Shown here: in pieces, positions 18,789 to 28,894 of the stretch
Numbering within the stretch: the first letter of the stretch is position 1
Layout of the letters: every line of letters starts with the position of its first letter
The notes under the pieces: model-generated
What the model was told of the DNA's origin: nothing
The model's database searches: none
The model's input: the letters and a program-made list of their open reading frames with translations, nothing else
Position numbers and translations under genes: made by a program
Assembly: GCF_003148475.1 (NCBI RefSeq)
Contig: NZ_QGGG01000003.1
Location: 1 to 64,000 of the forward strand
Direction of reading: 5' to 3'
Source of the DNA: Pseudaminobacter salicylatoxidans
GTDB lineage: Bacteria > Pseudomonadota > Alphaproteobacteria > Rhizobiales > Rhizobiaceae
Length of the DNA stretch: 64,000 nucleotides

Positions 18789-19601
18789 TCAGTCGCCCTT
18801 GAAGGCCGGCTTTTCGCGCGCGACGAAAGCGTCGTAGGCGCGCTTGAAATCCTGCGTCTGCATGCAGATGGCCTGCGCCTGGGCTTCAGCCTCGATGGCC
18901 TGCTCGATCGACATGGACCATTCCTGGTTGAGCATGGTCTTGGTCATCATGTGCCCGAAATTCGGGCCCTCGGCGAGACGGCGGGCCAGCGCGATTGCCT
19001 CGGCGTCGAGCGCGGCGGCATCGACGATGCGGTTGTAGAAACCCCAGCGCTCGCCTTCGTCCGCGCTCATGGTCCGGCCGGTGTAGAGCAGTTCGGAAGC
19101 TCTGCCCTGACCGATGATGCGCGGCAGGATCGCACAGGCACCCATGTCGCAGCCGGCAAGGCCGACACGGGTGAACAGGAACGCCGTCTTGGCCTCTGCC
19201 GTGGCAAGACGGATGTCGGATGCCATGGCAACGATGGCGCCAGCACCGACGCAGACGCCATCGACCGCGGCAATGATCGGCTTGCCGCAAGTGATCATGG
19301 CTTTCACGAGGTCGCCGGTCATGCGGGTGAAGCGCAGCAGGCCCTTCATGTCGAGGTCGAGAAGCGGGCCGATGATGTCGTGCACGTCGCCGCCAGAGCA
19401 GAAATTTCCACCGTTGGAGCCGAAAACCACCGCCTTGATATCGTCGGCATAAACGAGCGCGCGGAACACGTCGCGCAATTCGGCATAGCTGTCGAAGGTG
19501 AGCGGATTCTTGCGCTCGGGCCGGTCGAGCGTGACCACCGCGATGCCATCCTCCACGCGCCAGCGGAAATGCTTCGCGACGTAACCCGCCATATCAGTCA
19601 T
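18789..19601 (-). CDS. Enoyl-CoA hydratase/isomerase-family protein of the aryl-CoA operon
   Basis: A crotonase-fold protein with the oxyanion-hole segments [17 protein letters not shown] and [20 protein letters not shown]. The usual catalytic Glu positions in the second half read [11 protein letters not shown], so the chemistry may be hydration, isomerisation or ring-opening hydrolysis. I chose the ATG at 19601 ([12 protein letters not shown]), which overlaps the marR stop by eight bases; a second ATG at 19592 would not overlap. Being inside the aryl-CoA operon, it most likely acts on the cyclic or newly opened CoA intermediate. Confidence 0.87.
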   Translation of the reverse strand: MTDMAGYVAKHFRWRVEDGIAVVTLDRPERKNPLTFDSYAELRDVFRALVYADDIKAVVFGSNGGNFCSGGDVHDIIGPLLDLDMKGLLRFTRMTGDLVKAMITCGKPIIAAVDGVCVGAGAIVAMASDIRLATAEAKTAFLFTRVGLAGCDMGACAILPRIIGQGRASELLYTGRTMSADEGERWGFYNRIVDAAALDAEAIALARRLAEGPNFGHMMTKTMLNQEWSMSIEQAIEAEAQAQAICMQTQDFKRAYDAFVAREKPAFKGD

Positions 19602-20088
19602 GATCACCAACCCTCTCGGTCTGTTTGTGCGTGCGGCCCACGACATCAAGTATGCCGATCACCTGCTCGCAGTCCTCCGGCGCCAGATCCGCCAGGATTT
19701 CGCTGACCCAGCGCGCATGCGCCGTCGCCATCTTCGCGAACTCCTCCTGCCCCTTTCGGGTGAGGCGCACGAGTGTGGCGCGCTTGTCGCCTTCCACCGG
19801 CACGCGCAGCACCATGCCGTCACTGACGAGGCGCTCGATGATGCCGGTGACATTGCCGTTGGACACACGCAGCGCCGCCGACAGCTCGCTCATCTTCAAA
19901 CCTTCCTCGAAACGGTCGAGCGCGGCAAGAACGTCGAAGCGCGGCAATGTGGTGTCGAACTCGGCGCGCAGGTTTTCGCGCACGATCTGCTCGACGATCT
20001 TGGTAATCTTCAGCAGTTTCAGCCAGACGCGCACGCGCGGCCGAACCGGGCCGGAAGCCATCAATTCGTCTGGCAGACGCACGCTCAT
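19594..20088 (-). CDS. MarR-family transcriptional regulator of the aryl-CoA operon
   Basis: A 164-residue winged-helix repressor. The dimerisation helices flank a DNA-binding region ([21 protein letters not shown], split here as [13 protein letters not shown] and [10 protein letters not shown]; recognition helix [14 protein letters not shown]; wing [16 protein letters not shown]). MarR proteins in aromatic-CoA operons usually repress until the aryl-CoA inducer binds. The ATG at 20088 overlaps the upstream SDR stop as ATGA, which fixes the start. Its probable operator is the pair of palindromes at 23193-23218 in front of the operon; this link is inferred from position, since no other regulator is present. 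Confidence 0.92.
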   Translation of the reverse strand: MSVRLPDELMASGPVRPRVRVWLKLLKITKIVEQIVRENLRAEFDTTLPRFDVLAALDRFEEGLKMSELSAALRVSNGNVTGIIERLVSDGMVLRVPVEGDKRATLVRLTRKGQEEFAKMATAHARWVSEILADLAPEDCEQVIGILDVVGRTHKQTERVGDHD

Positions 20089-20849
20089 ATCTCGCCTCCC
20101 GATACCGACAGGGCCTGTCCGGTGATGGAGCCCGAATGCGGACCGCACAGATACATCACCGCCTGCGCCACCTCTTCCGGCAATACGAAGCGGCCTTGCG
20201 GGTTGCCGGCCGTCAGCGCGGCCTCGGCTTCCTGCCGGCTCTTGCCGGTCTTCTGCATAATGTTTTCGATGGAGCGTTCGAGCATCGGCGTCAGCGTGAA
20301 CCCCGGACAGACGGCGTTCACGGTAATGGCCGTTCCGGCCAGTTCAAGCGCCAGCGAGCGTGTCAGCCCGATCACGCCGTGCTTGGCCGCGGCATAGGCC
20401 GAAACATAGGCATAGCCCTTCAGTCCCGCCGTGGAGGCGACCGCGACCAGCCGGCCCTCGCCGCGCTTCAGCATGCCGGCGGCCAGCGCCTGCTGGAAGG
20501 TGAGGAAGACGCTGGTGAGGTTGACATCCATCATCCGCTTCCAAAGGTCGAGCCCGGTGCGGTGATAAGGGGCGCTTTCGGCTGCGCCCGCATTGGCGAT
20601 GACGATATCCAGATCGCCGACTTCGGCGGCGATCTTCCCGAACAGCGCCTTGAGCGAGGCTTCGTCTGTCACGTCGGCGGTCATGCCGACGATGTTCCTT
20701 GCGCCCTTCGCCACGTCCTCCAGCGCTTCCATGCGACGACCGGAAACCACGACAGTCGCGCCGGCATCGGCCAGCGCGCGGGCTATTGCCGCGCCCATGC
20801 CCGAGCCACCGCCGGTTACCAATGCGCGCTTTCCGGCAAGATCGCTCAT
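20085..20849 (-). CDS. Short-chain dehydrogenase/reductase of the aryl-CoA operon
   Basis: A 254-residue classical SDR. The NAD(P) loop is [15 protein letters not shown], the NAG-type motif is VIANAGAA, the catalytic Ser is in [12 protein letters not shown], and the catalytic YxxxK is YAAAKHGVI. An acidic residue after the second strand is absent ([11 protein letters not shown]), which leaves the cofactor choice open. It likely acts as the 3-hydroxyacyl-CoA dehydrogenase or a related reductase of the pathway, as in the Azoarcus 2-aminobenzoate clusters. It overlaps both neighbours by ATGA (starts 20849 and 20088), so translation is coupled. Confidence 0.9.
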   Translation of the reverse strand: MSDLAGKRALVTGGGSGMGAAIARALADAGATVVVSGRRMEALEDVAKGARNIVGMTADVTDEASLKALFGKIAAEVGDLDIVIANAGAAESAPYHRTGLDLWKRMMDVNLTSVFLTFQQALAAGMLKRGEGRLVAVASTAGLKGYAYVSAYAAAKHGVIGLTRSLALELAGTAITVNAVCPGFTLTPMLERSIENIMQKTGKSRQEAEAALTAGNPQGRFVLPEEVAQAVMYLCGPHSGSITGQALSVSGGEI

Positions 20850-23146
20850 ACGGCGCGATCCTGTGCCGCAATCTCGGCGGCGCGTTCGGCCAGACGCTGA
20901 AGCTGATCGCGACCGGGCAGATACGGATCAGGCCATGCCTCTTGCCTGTCGCCCAGCGCGGCGGCCGCCCGCAGCGTCCAGTAGGGATCGGTCAGATGCG
21001 GACGGGCAAGGCAGACGAGGTCGGCACGGCCGGCAAGCAGGATCGAGTTGACATGGTCCGGCTCATAGATATTGCCGACCGCCATGGTGGCCATGCCGGT
21101 CTCGTTGCGGATGCGGTCGGAGAACGGCGTCTGGAACATGCGGCCATAGACCGGGCGCGCGGCCCTGGTGGTCTGGCCGGCCGAGACGTCGCAAATATCG
21201 ACACCGGCTTCCTGAAAGACGCGCGCGATCTCCACCGCCTCCTGCGGCGTCACGCCTTCCGGCCCCACCCAGTCATTGGCCGAGATACGCACCGAGATCG
21301 GCTTGTCTTCGGGCCACACCGCGCGGATCGCATGAAAGATTTCCAGCGGATAGCGCATGCGGTTTTCGAGCGAACCGCCATATTCGTCGGTGCGGTTGTT
21401 GGTGACCGGCGTGATGAAGGACGACAGCAGATAGCCGTGTGCGGCATGGATTTCGAGCATGTCGAAGCCGCAGCGATCCGCCATTTGTGCCGCCGAAACG
21501 AACTGGTCGCGCACCAGATTCATATCGGCGCGGGTCATCGTTTTCGGCGTCTGGTTTTCCTCCGACCATGGCAGGTCGGAGACCGACAGCAACGGCCAGT
21601 TGCCATGCTCCAGCGGCTTGTCGGTGCCTTCCCAACCGACGCGGGTCGATGCCTTGCGGCCGGCATGGCCGATCTGCGCGCAGATTTTCGCTTCCGTCTC
21701 GGAATGCACGAAATCGACTATGCGCTTCCAGGCAACCTCATGTTCGGGCGCGTAGAAACCGGGGCAACCGGGCGTGATGCGCCCTTCGGCGCTGACGCAG
21801 GTCATCTCGATATAGAGCAGCCCCGCACCGCCCTTGGCGCGCTCGCCATAATGCACGAGGTGCCAGTCCGTCGGCGTGCCGTTCACGGCCTTGTATTGCG
21901 CCATGGGCGAGACGACGACGCGGTTCTTCAGTTCCATGCCGCGCAGCCTGAACGGCGCGAACATCGGTGCGCGGCGCGTGCCCTGCTGGGCACCCGCATG
22001 TTCCTGGAACCAGCCTTCGGCCCCCTCCAGCCAGTCCTTGTCGCGCAGGCGCAGGTTTTCATGGCTGATGCGCTGCGAGCGGGTCAGCAGCGAATAGTTG
22101 AACTGCACCGGGTCGAGATGGAAATAGCGCTCCACCTCCTCGAACCATTCCAGCGAGTTACGCGCCGCCGACTGCAGGCGCAGCACCTGCACGCGGCGCT
22201 CGTCCTCATAGCGGGCGAAGGCGGTTTCGAGCGATTTTTCGGTATGCACATATTCGGCAAGGGCGACCGCGCTTTCCAGCGCCAGCTTGGTTCCCGATCC
22301 GATCGAGAAATGCGCGGTCGCCGCCGCGTCGCCCAAAAGCGCGACATTCTTGTAGGACCAGCGCTTGCACAGCACGCGCGGGAAATTCAGCCAGGCCGAA
22401 CCGCGGATGTGATTGGCGTTGGTCATCAGCGCGTGGCCGCCGAGATGCCTTGCAAAGATGCGCTGGCAGACCTCGATGCTTTCCTGCTGGCTCATATCGC
22501 CGAAGCCGAACTTGTCCCAGGTCTCGGTGCTGCACTCGACGATGAAGGTCGCCGTGTCGTCGTCGAACTGGTAGGCGTGCGCCCAGACCCAGCCGTGCTC
22601 GGTCTCCTCGAAGATGAAGGTGAAGGCGTCATCGAACTTCTGGTGCGTGCCGAGCCACACGAACTTGCAGGCACGCACGTCGATATCAGGCTCGAAATGC
22701 TCGGCAAATTCGGTCCGCGTGCGCGAGTTCAGCCCGTCGGCGGCGACAACCAGATCATATTGCTGGGCGTAGGCCGCGACATTGTCGATATTGGTTTCGA
22801 AGCGCAACTCGACGCCCAGTTCGCGCGCCCGCGCCTGCAACAGAAGCAGCAATTGCTTGCGGCCGATGCCGCAGAAGCCGTGACCGCTGGAAACGGTCTT
22901 GGTATCCTTGAAGTGAACGGCGATGTCGTCCCAATAGGCGAAATGCGCGCGGATGGCGTCGGCACTCACCGGATCGTTGGCGGCGAGATTGGTCAGCGTT
23001 TCATCCGAAAGCACGACACCCCAGCCGAACGTGTCGTCGGGCTTGTTGCGCTCGACCACGACGATTTCCGCCGAGGGATCGCGCAGCTTCATGCTGATGG
23101 CGAAATAGAGACCGGCCGGGCCACCTCCGAGACAGGCGATTTTCAT
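20846..23146 (-). CDS. Two-flavin aryl-CoA monooxygenase/reductase (2-aminobenzoyl-CoA or salicylyl-CoA type)
   Basis: A 766-residue fusion. Residues 1 to about 380 form an FAD aromatic hydroxylase with GGGPAG at 7-12, the DG motif around Asp137 and the GD motif at 272-273 ([12 protein letters not shown]). Residues about 394-740 form an FMN Old Yellow Enzyme-type reductase ([20 protein letters not shown] at 567-577; [13 protein letters not shown]). This architecture is that of 2-aminobenzoyl-CoA monooxygenase/reductase from Azoarcus evansii, which hydroxylates and then dearomatises the ring. The family is also annotated as bifunctional salicylyl-CoA 5-hydroxylase. The ATG at 23146 has AGGAGG upstream and directly precedes the FAD motif. 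It is the first gene of the operon. Confidence 0.93.
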   Translation of the reverse strand: MKIACLGGGPAGLYFAISMKLRDPSAEIVVVERNKPDDTFGWGVVLSDETLTNLAANDPVSADAIRAHFAYWDDIAVHFKDTKTVSSGHGFCGIGRKQLLLLLQARARELGVELRFETNIDNVAAYAQQYDLVVAADGLNSRTRTEFAEHFEPDIDVRACKFVWLGTHQKFDDAFTFIFEETEHGWVWAHAYQFDDDTATFIVECSTETWDKFGFGDMSQQESIEVCQRIFARHLGGHALMTNANHIRGSAWLNFPRVLCKRWSYKNVALLGDAAATAHFSIGSGTKLALESAVALAEYVHTEKSLETAFARYEDERRVQVLRLQSAARNSLEWFEEVERYFHLDPVQFNYSLLTRSQRISHENLRLRDKDWLEGAEGWFQEHAGAQQGTRRAPMFAPFRLRGMELKNRVVVSPMAQYKAVNGTPTDWHLVHYGERAKGGAGLLYIEMTCVSAEGRITPGCPGFYAPEHEVAWKRIVDFVHSETEAKICAQIGHAGRKASTRVGWEGTDKPLEHGNWPLLSVSDLPWSEENQTPKTMTRADMNLVRDQFVSAAQMADRCGFDMLEIHAAHGYLLSSFITPVTNNRTDEYGGSLENRMRYPLEIFHAIRAVWPEDKPISVRISANDWVGPEGVTPQEAVEIARVFQEAGVDICDVSAGQTTRAARPVYGRMFQTPFSDRIRNETGMATMAVGNIYEPDHVNSILLAGRADLVCLARPHLTDPYWTLRAAAALGDRQEAWPDPYLPGRDQLQRLAERAAEIAAQDRAV

Positions 23147-23192
23147 CGGCAATTCCTCCTGATGCGAAAGGATGGCACCGGGTCGCCATAAT

Positions 23193-23218
23193 TTCAAGTA
23201 TGAAGTTTCAAGCTTGAA
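23193..23218. promoter_or_regulatory. Tandem palindromes, probable MarR operator of the divergent aryl-CoA promoter
   Basis: Two 12-bp inverted repeats stand side by side with 2 bases between: TTCAAGTATGAA (23193-23204) and TTCAAGCTTGAA (23207-23218). The second is a perfect palindrome, and the first departs only in its centre. They lie in the 169-base gap between the divergent operon start (23146, minus) and the hydrolase start (23316, plus). The size and symmetry fit MarR-family sites. One operator pair could control both directions. Confidence 0.65.
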
Positions 23219-23315
23219 GTTTTTTCGACAAGGATGAATTCTGCCTTGCGCAACTGGCAGGGACCGACGGATAAGATGCGGAACTGTTAGAAAGACGTCG
23301 AAATCGGGGGAGAGC

Positions 23316-24146
23316 ATGTCGGCAAGCAGGATCACGGATTGGGACAAGGCCTATTCGAACACGATCTACATTCCCGAAGGCCCCGACTATCCGGCGAAAT
23401 GGGAGGTTGCCGCATCGGCATTTCGCGACGAAATGCGGGATGCCGGGCGCTTGCGCGAGGACATTTCCTACGGCCCGCACACACGCAATCGCTACGATCT
23501 CTTCCTGCCGAAGGCCGGGGCCAGGGGCCTCGTGGTCTTCGTGCATGGCGGCTTCTGGATGGCCTTCGACAAATCGGCATGGTCGCATCTAGCAGCCGGC
23601 CCGCTCGCACATGGCTATGCCGTGGCGGTGCCCTCCTACATACTGACACCTGAAGCGCGCGTCTCCGACATCACAAGGCAGATCGGCGCGGCCATCGCCG
23701 CCGCCGCCCGCGAGATCGATGGCCCCTTATACATAGCCGGTCATTCCGCCGGCGGCCATCTGGTCAGCCGCATGACCACCGCCACATCTCCGCTTCAGCC
23801 CGACCTTGCCGCGCGCCTGCGCAAGACCGTCTCGATCTCCGGCCTGCACGACCTTCGTCCCCTGCTGAACACCGAAATGAATGAAACGCTGCGCCTCGAC
23901 ATTGCCGAGGCACATGCGGAAAGTGTGGCACTGCTCGAACCGCTCGACGGCATCGACATCACCTGCTGGGTCGGCGCCGACGAGCGGCCCGAATTCCTGC
24001 GCCAGAACCGGCTGCTCGAAAATCTCTGGAGCAGCTTCAATATCGAGATTTCGAGCGTAGAGGAAGCTGGTCGACACCATTTCGACGTGATCGAGGGCCT
24101 TGCGGACCCCGATCACAGGCTGGTGCGGACCCTGCTCGGCGTGTAA
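23316..24146 (+). CDS. Alpha/beta hydrolase resembling arylformamidase (kynurenine formamidase)
   Basis: A 276-residue alpha/beta hydrolase with the oxyanion motif HGGFW (77-81) and the nucleophile elbow GHSAGG (Ser144). The likely acid is Asp in VGADERPEF and the likely His is in [10 protein letters not shown]. The HGGxW form, the N-terminal WDKAYSN segment and the size match the AFMID-type kynurenine formamidases and related esterases rather than the metal-dependent KynB. Those enzymes hydrolyse N-formylkynurenine, two steps before anthranilate in tryptophan catabolism. It is divergent from the aryl-CoA operon and shares the palindromic control region. The role is inferred; a plain carboxylesterase is possible. 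Confidence 0.75.
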   Translation: MSASRITDWDKAYSNTIYIPEGPDYPAKWEVAASAFRDEMRDAGRLREDISYGPHTRNRYDLFLPKAGARGLVVFVHGGFWMAFDKSAWSHLAAGPLAHGYAVAVPSYILTPEARVSDITRQIGAAIAAAAREIDGPLYIAGHSAGGHLVSRMTTATSPLQPDLAARLRKTVSISGLHDLRPLLNTEMNETLRLDIAEAHAESVALLEPLDGIDITCWVGADERPEFLRQNRLLENLWSSFNIEISSVEEAGRHHFDVIEGLADPDHRLVRTLLGV

Positions 24147-24280
24147 GAGACGGGAAGAAGCCGCCCAGCTTCCCGCCTGGACACAATGAGAATGTCATCG
24201 GCGGTCGGAAATTCGAGTCAACACAGCGCCTTGCACCGGAAGCCTGAAGCGTCGGTCGAGCCCCGTGTCAGGAGAAAGCC

Positions 24281-24517
24281 ATGAAAACCGTATTCGTCCA
24301 ACTGCAGTGCGTGCCCGGCCAGACCTATGCGGTAGCCGACGAACTCTATGAACGGGAGGTCGCTTCCGAACTCTATTCGACCAGCGGCGATTACGATCTC
24401 ATGATGAAGATCTATATCGAAGACGACGTCGATATCGGCAAGTTCATCAACGAAAACGTGGCCAATGTGCCCGGCATCGTGCGCTCGCTGACCACGCTGA
24501 CCTTCAAGGCGTTCTGA
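24281..24517 (+). CDS. Stand-alone Lrp/AsnC ligand-binding (RAM) domain protein
   Basis: A 78-residue protein that corresponds only to the C-terminal ligand-sensing domain of Lrp/AsnC regulators (VFVQLQCVPGQTYAVADELY, then STSGDYDLMMKIY and VRSLTTLTFKAF). There is no helix-turn-helix, so it cannot bind DNA alone. Such single-domain proteins bind amino acids or assemble with full-length Lrp proteins. The ATG at 24281 has AGGAG seven bases upstream. It lies 134 bases downstream of the hydrolase on the same strand and ends at a strong terminator, so it may be cotranscribed with the hydrolase. Confidence 0.85.
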   Translation: MKTVFVQLQCVPGQTYAVADELYEREVASELYSTSGDYDLMMKIYIEDDVDIGKFINENVANVPGIVRSLTTLTFKAF

Positions 24518-24550
24518 GCGGACGGGCTCCGCGCGCCCATAACACCAAGC

Positions 24551-24592
24551 AAAAAAGCCGCCGGACCGGTTCGACCCGGTTCGGCGGCTTTT
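24551..24592. terminator. Bidirectional terminator between the Lrp-domain gene and aapP
   Basis: A 17-bp stem with a single G-T wobble, beginning AAAAGCCGCCG and ending CGGCGGCTTTT around the loop TTCGA, lies between two convergent genes. It has an A run on one side and a T run on the other, so it can serve both strands. Confidence 0.85.
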
Positions 24593-24627
24593 GATTGTGC
24601 CCACAGCGACGCCGCAGGCGATTTTCG

Positions 24628-25431
24628 TCAGTGCAGGATCTGGCTGAGGAACAGCTTCGTGCGCTCGTGCTGGGGATTGTCGAAGAACTCGGCGGGTGTG
24701 TTCTGCTCGACGATCTGGCCCTGATCCATGAAGATCACCCGGTTGGCCACCTTGCGCGCAAAGCCCATCTCGTGGGTTACGCACAGCATGGTCATGCCCT
24801 CTTCGGCCAGGCCCACCATCGTCTCCAGCACTTCCTTGATCATTTCGGGATCGAGCGCCGAGGTCGGCTCGTCGAACAGCATGATACGCGGGTTCATGCA
24901 CAGCGAACGCGCGATCGCCACGCGCTGCTGCTGGCCGCCCGAAAGCTGGCCCGGATATTTGTTGGCCTGCTCGGGGATCTTCACCCGCGTGAGGAAATGC
25001 ATGGCAACCTCCTCAGCCTGCTTCTTGGGCATCTTGCGCACCCAGATCGGTGCCAGCGTGCAGTTCTCCAGAATGGTCAGATGCGGGAACAGGTTGAAGT
25101 GCTGGAACACCATGCCGACCTCGCGGCGCACCTCATCGATCTTCTTCAGATCGTTGCTCAACTCCTTGCCGTCGACGATGATCTTGCCCTTCTGGTGCTC
25201 CTCCAGCCGGTTGATGCAGCGGATCATCGTCGATTTGCCAGAACCGGAGGGTCCGCAGACAACGATGCGCTCGCCGCGCATCACGCGCAGATTGATGTCC
25301 TTGAGCACATGGAATTCGCCGTACCATTTGTGCATGCCGACAATGTCGATGGCCACATCCGTTTCCGAGATGTGCATCTTGCCGGTATCAACCTGGATCT
25401 CGTCGGCCCGGACTGCGTTTTCTATGGCCAT
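24628..25431 (-). CDS. aapP: General L-amino acid ABC transporter, ATPase subunit
   Basis: The ATP-hydrolysing subunit of the broad-specificity amino acid importer AapJQMP of rhizobia. Walker A is GPSGSGKST at residues 60-68, the signature is LSGGQ at 163-167, and Walker B is LFDEPT at 185-190. The polar amino-acid branch is recognised by [12 protein letters not shown] and [11 protein letters not shown]. It is the last gene of the aapJ-Q-M-P cluster, starting 12 bases after the aapM stop, and it ends near the bidirectional terminator. The first 25 residues are a polar extension also seen in other AapP proteins. Confidence 0.95.
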   Translation of the reverse strand: MAIENAVRADEIQVDTGKMHISETDVAIDIVGMHKWYGEFHVLKDINLRVMRGERIVVCGPSGSGKSTMIRCINRLEEHQKGKIIVDGKELSNDLKKIDEVRREVGMVFQHFNLFPHLTILENCTLAPIWVRKMPKKQAEEVAMHFLTRVKIPEQANKYPGQLSGGQQQRVAIARSLCMNPRIMLFDEPTSALDPEMIKEVLETMVGLAEEGMTMLCVTHEMGFARKVANRVIFMDQGQIVEQNTPAEFFDNPQHERTKLFLSQILH

Positions 25432-25443
25432 CGGCCAATCCCC

Positions 25444-26598
25444 TTATCGTTTGTGACCGGTATCGAGCCGGTGTTCCATGTAAATCGAATAGCGTGACAT
25501 GCCGAAGCAGAACAACCAGAAAATAAATCCGGCGAAGACCAGGCCGCTGATCGGGGTTTGCGGCGATGCCCAGTTGGTGTCGGAGAAGTTCTGGCGGACG
25601 ATGCCGAGCAGGTCGAACATACCGATGATGGTGACGAGGCTGGTATCCTTGAACAGGCCGATAAAGGTGTTGACGATGCCGGGTATGACCAGCTTCAGCG
25701 CCTGCGGCAGGACGACCAGTCCGGTCGTCTGCCAATAGCTGAGGCCGAGCGAGGCAGCACCTTCATACTGCCCCTTCGGAATTGCCTGCAGGCCGCCGCG
25801 AACCACTTCGGCCATATAGGCCGAGGCAAACAGCGCCACACCTACCAGCGCGCGCAGGAACTTGTCGAAGGTCATGCCGGCGGGCAGGAACAGCGGAAAC
25901 ATGACGCTGGCCATGAACAGCACCGTAACCAGCGGCACGCCGCGGATCGTCTCGATGAAGATCACGCTGAACAGCTTGATGACAGGCAGCTTCGAACGCC
26001 GCCCCAGCGCCAGCAGGATGCCCAGCGGCAGCGAGACGGCGATGCCCACCACCGAAAGCACCAGCGTGACCATCAACCCGCCCCAGCGCGCCGTCTCGAC
26101 ATATTGCAGGCCGAAGACACCGCCGACCAGCAAGACGAAGGCGACGACGGGAAACACGCCGAAAAGCAGAATTGCATTCAGCAATTTGCGTGGGGCGGTG
26201 GGGATCAGCATCGGCACCAGCAACGCCACGAACATGATGCCCGTGAGCATGACCCGCCAGCGCTGGTCTATCGGATATTGCCCGAACATGAATTGCTGGA
26301 ACTTGGCGCCGACGAAGGCCCAGCAGGCGCCGGACCAGCCTTCGGGCTGGATGCCCCCTTGCGCCACCGTGGCGCAATAACTGCGATCCGTGCCGGTCCA
26401 CTGGGCGTTGATGAAAGCCCAGCCGATCACGGAGGGCAGCACCATCGCGATGATGATGAGCCCCACGACAGTCAGGATCGTGTCGGGAATGGACGCAAAC
26501 AGGTTCTTGCGCAACCACGCCACGATCCCCTGCTCCGCCGCCGGCGGACGTTCGTCCCCCGCCATTTCGTCGCGAGCGTAGAATTCAGTGTGCGACAT
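25444..26598 (-). CDS. aapM: General L-amino acid ABC transporter, permease subunit
   Basis: A 384-residue inner-membrane permease of the HisMQ type. The EAA loop is in the last third ([20 protein letters not shown], followed by a conserved proline segment [16 protein letters not shown]). It is longer than HisM-type permeases because of an extra membrane and periplasmic region in the first half, a feature of the AapQ/AapM pair. It forms the heteromeric channel with AapQ. The start lies four bases after the aapQ stop. The N-terminal 30 residues are polar ([20 protein letters not shown]). Confidence 0.95.
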   Translation of the reverse strand: MSHTEFYARDEMAGDERPPAAEQGIVAWLRKNLFASIPDTILTVVGLIIIAMVLPSVIGWAFINAQWTGTDRSYCATVAQGGIQPEGWSGACWAFVGAKFQQFMFGQYPIDQRWRVMLTGIMFVALLVPMLIPTAPRKLLNAILLFGVFPVVAFVLLVGGVFGLQYVETARWGGLMVTLVLSVVGIAVSLPLGILLALGRRSKLPVIKLFSVIFIETIRGVPLVTVLFMASVMFPLFLPAGMTFDKFLRALVGVALFASAYMAEVVRGGLQAIPKGQYEGAASLGLSYWQTTGLVVLPQALKLVIPGIVNTFIGLFKDTSLVTIIGMFDLLGIVRQNFSDTNWASPQTPISGLVFAGFIFWLFCFGMSRYSIYMEHRLDTGHKR

Positions 26599-26602
26599 CG
26601 CT

Positions 26603-27793
26603 CTACCTCTCCACCAGCGCCATCTTGGCGTTGAACCAGTTCATGGCGCCCGACATGATGAGGCTGAGGCCGAGATAGACGACCATCCAGATCACCACGA
26701 TCTCAATCGCCTGGCCGCTCTGGTTGAGGATGGTGCCGCCGATATGCACCAGATCGGGATAGCCGATCGCGATCGCCAGCGACGAGTTCTTCGTCAGGTT
26801 GAGATATTGGCTGGTGAGCGGCGGAATGATGATGCGCAGCGCCTGTGGCACGATGACCAGCCGCAGAGCCTGGTTGCGGCGCAGCCCCAATGCGTAGGAA
26901 GCCTCGGTCTGCCCCTTGTTCACACCCAGCACGCCCGCGCGCACGATCTCGGCGATGAAGGCGGCCGTATAGAAGGACAGCGCCAGATAGAGCGACATGA
27001 ATTCGGGCTTAATCTGCATGCCGCCGAGCAGGTTGAAGGTCGATTTCTTCGGGAACTCGAAGCTGAGCGGAAAGCCTGCCGCAGCGAATGCAAGCAATGG
27101 CAGCCCGACCAGCAGCGCAACCGACGTCCAGAGAACCGGAAACTGCTCGCCTGTGGCCGCCTGCCGCTGATGGGCACGGCGCGCGACGAACCAGCACAGA
27201 GCCACCGCGACCAGAAAGGCGACGGGAATCAGCCACGCCCCCTCGCCCCAGATCGGGGCCGGCAGGAAGAAACCGCGATTGTTGAGCCAGGCCCCGAACG
27301 GCAGTTCGAGGCTCTCACGCGGCTGCGGCAGGGCCGAAAGCACGCCCAGATACCAGAAGAAGATGACCAGCAGCGGCGGGATGTTGCGGAAAATCTCGAC
27401 ATAGACCAAGCAGATCTTGCGGATCAGCCAATTATCCGACAGCCGGCCGATGCCGACGAGAAAGCCTATGATCGAGGCCGTGATGACGCCCAGCACCGCG
27501 ACGACGGCCGTGTTGACCAGCCCCACCAGCAGCGCGCGCCAATAGGTGTCGTCCGAGGTGTAGCTGATCAGCGTTTCGCTGATGTCGAAGCCGGCGCGGC
27601 CGTGCAGAAATGCAAATCCAGACGAAATGTTGGCGCGTCTGAGGTTCTCGACCGTGTTGCCGACGATCCAGTAGATGAAGCTTACGAGCAGTACGAACAG
27701 GACGACCTGGTAGATCAACCCGCGAATTTTCGGGTCATTGTAGAAGGACGCGCCTGAACTGCCGGTATCGCGAATCGTGTCCTGCGAAACCAT
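26603..27793 (-). CDS. aapQ: General L-amino acid ABC transporter, permease subunit
   Basis: A 396-residue partner of AapM with the same fold. It has an N-terminal membrane helix ([20 protein letters not shown]), a long inserted segment in the middle and the EAA loop [19 protein letters not shown] with the following [15 protein letters not shown]. The neighbours are aapJ upstream (63 bases) and aapM downstream (4 bases), the usual order. In Rhizobium leguminosarum this system imports and can also leak a wide range of amino acids; the same role is likely here. Confidence 0.95.
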   Translation of the reverse strand: MVSQDTIRDTGSSGASFYNDPKIRGLIYQVVLFVLLVSFIYWIVGNTVENLRRANISSGFAFLHGRAGFDISETLISYTSDDTYWRALLVGLVNTAVVAVLGVITASIIGFLVGIGRLSDNWLIRKICLVYVEIFRNIPPLLVIFFWYLGVLSALPQPRESLELPFGAWLNNRGFFLPAPIWGEGAWLIPVAFLVAVALCWFVARRAHQRQAATGEQFPVLWTSVALLVGLPLLAFAAAGFPLSFEFPKKSTFNLLGGMQIKPEFMSLYLALSFYTAAFIAEIVRAGVLGVNKGQTEASYALGLRRNQALRLVIVPQALRIIIPPLTSQYLNLTKNSSLAIAIGYPDLVHIGGTILNQSGQAIEIVVIWMVVYLGLSLIMSGAMNWFNAKMALVER

Positions 27794-27856
27794 GGAGTCT
27801 CCTTTGCGCGGAGAGCAGGCGGGAGGCGCATTGCGCCTCCCTATGTCAGCACATCC

Positions 27857-28894
27857 TTAGCGGATGGGCATGGCGTATTGCAGGCCGCCCTTGGTCCACA
27901 GGGCGTTCAGGCCGCGCGCGATCTTCAGCGGGCTGCCGGCACCGATGTTGCGGTCGAAAATCTCACCGTAATTGCCGACGCCCTTGATGATGTTGACCAC
28001 CCAGTCGTTCTCAAGACCGAGATCCGTGCCGAGCTTGGTGCCGGCCTCGGTGCCCAGAACGCGCTGAATGTCCGGGTTCTTGGAGTTCTTCATCTCGTCG
28101 ACATTGGCCTGGGTGATGCCCAGCTCTTCGGAGAGAACCAGGGCGTTGAACGTCCACTTGACGACGTCGAACCACTTGTCGTCGCCCTGGCGCACTGCCG
28201 GAGCCAGCGGTTCCTTGGAGATGATCTCGGGCAGGACGATGTGGTCGTCCGGCGATGCCAGCGTCAGACGGATGGCATAGAGGCCCGACTGGTCGGTGGT
28301 GTAGGCGTCGCAGCGGCCGGAATCATAGGCGGCGTTGGCCTCTTCCAGCTTCTCAAACACGACCGGATTGTATTCCAGATTGTTGGCCTTGAAATAGTCG
28401 GCAAGGTTCAACTCGGTGGTGGTGCCGCTCTGCACGCAGACCGAAGCGCCCGAAAGCTGCAACGCCGAGGTGACGCCCGGCAGCTTCTTGGCGTTGATCA
28501 TGAAACCCTGGCCGTCAAAGTAGTTGACGCCGACGAAGTTGAAGCCCAGCGCCGTGTCGCGGTTCAGCGTCCAGGTGGTGTTGCGGGCGAGAAGATCGAT
28601 CTCGCCGGACTGAAGCGCGGTGAAACGCTCCTTGGCGTTGGTGGGCGTGAACTTCACCTTGGTGGGATCGCCGAAAATCGCCGCTGCGACCGCACGGCAG
28701 AAATCAACGTCGAACCCCTTCCACTCGCCCTTGTCGTCAGGCGCCGCGAAACCGGCAAGGCCGGTATTGACGCCGCACTGCAGGAAGCCCTTGGCCTTCA
28801 CATCGCTCAATGTATCGGCCGAAGCGACCGATGCAGCGGAAGCGGCCAGCCCCAATATGGTGGCGCCGAGAATGGCTTTTATAGTATTTTTCAT
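27857..28894 (-). CDS. aapJ: General L-amino acid ABC transporter, periplasmic binding protein
   Basis: A 345-residue periplasmic solute-binding protein of the amino-acid family. The signal peptide covers residues 1-26 (ending ASA), and the mature protein opens DTLSDVKAKGFLQCGVNTGL. The ligand-pocket blocks are NAKERFTALQSGEIDLLARN and VCVQSGTTTELNLADYF. I chose the ATG at 28894 because it begins the signal peptide and lies nine bases after AAAGGG. It is the first gene of the aap operon. A 437-base control region separates it from the divergent metC-like gene. Confidence 0.95.
   Translation of the reverse strand: MKNTIKAILGATILGLAASAASVASADTLSDVKAKGFLQCGVNTGLAGFAAPDDKGEWKGFDVDFCRAVAAAIFGDPTKVKFTPTNAKERFTALQSGEIDLLARNTTWTLNRDTALGFNFVGVNYFDGQGFMINAKKLPGVTSALQLSGASVCVQSGTTTELNLADYFKANNLEYNPVVFEKLEEANAAYDSGRCDAYTTDQSGLYAIRLTLASPDDHIVLPEIISKEPLAPAVRQGDDKWFDVVKWTFNALVLSEELGITQANVDEMKNSKNPDIQRVLGTEAGTKLGTDLGLENDWVVNIIKGVGNYGEIFDRNIGAGSPLKIARGLNALWTKGGLQYAMPIR

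Noticed and set aside
20699-23191. An 830-codon plus-strand open frame opposite the aryl-CoA monooxygenase/reductase
   Set aside because: Antisense to a gene with two complete flavin domains; composition is non-protein-like.
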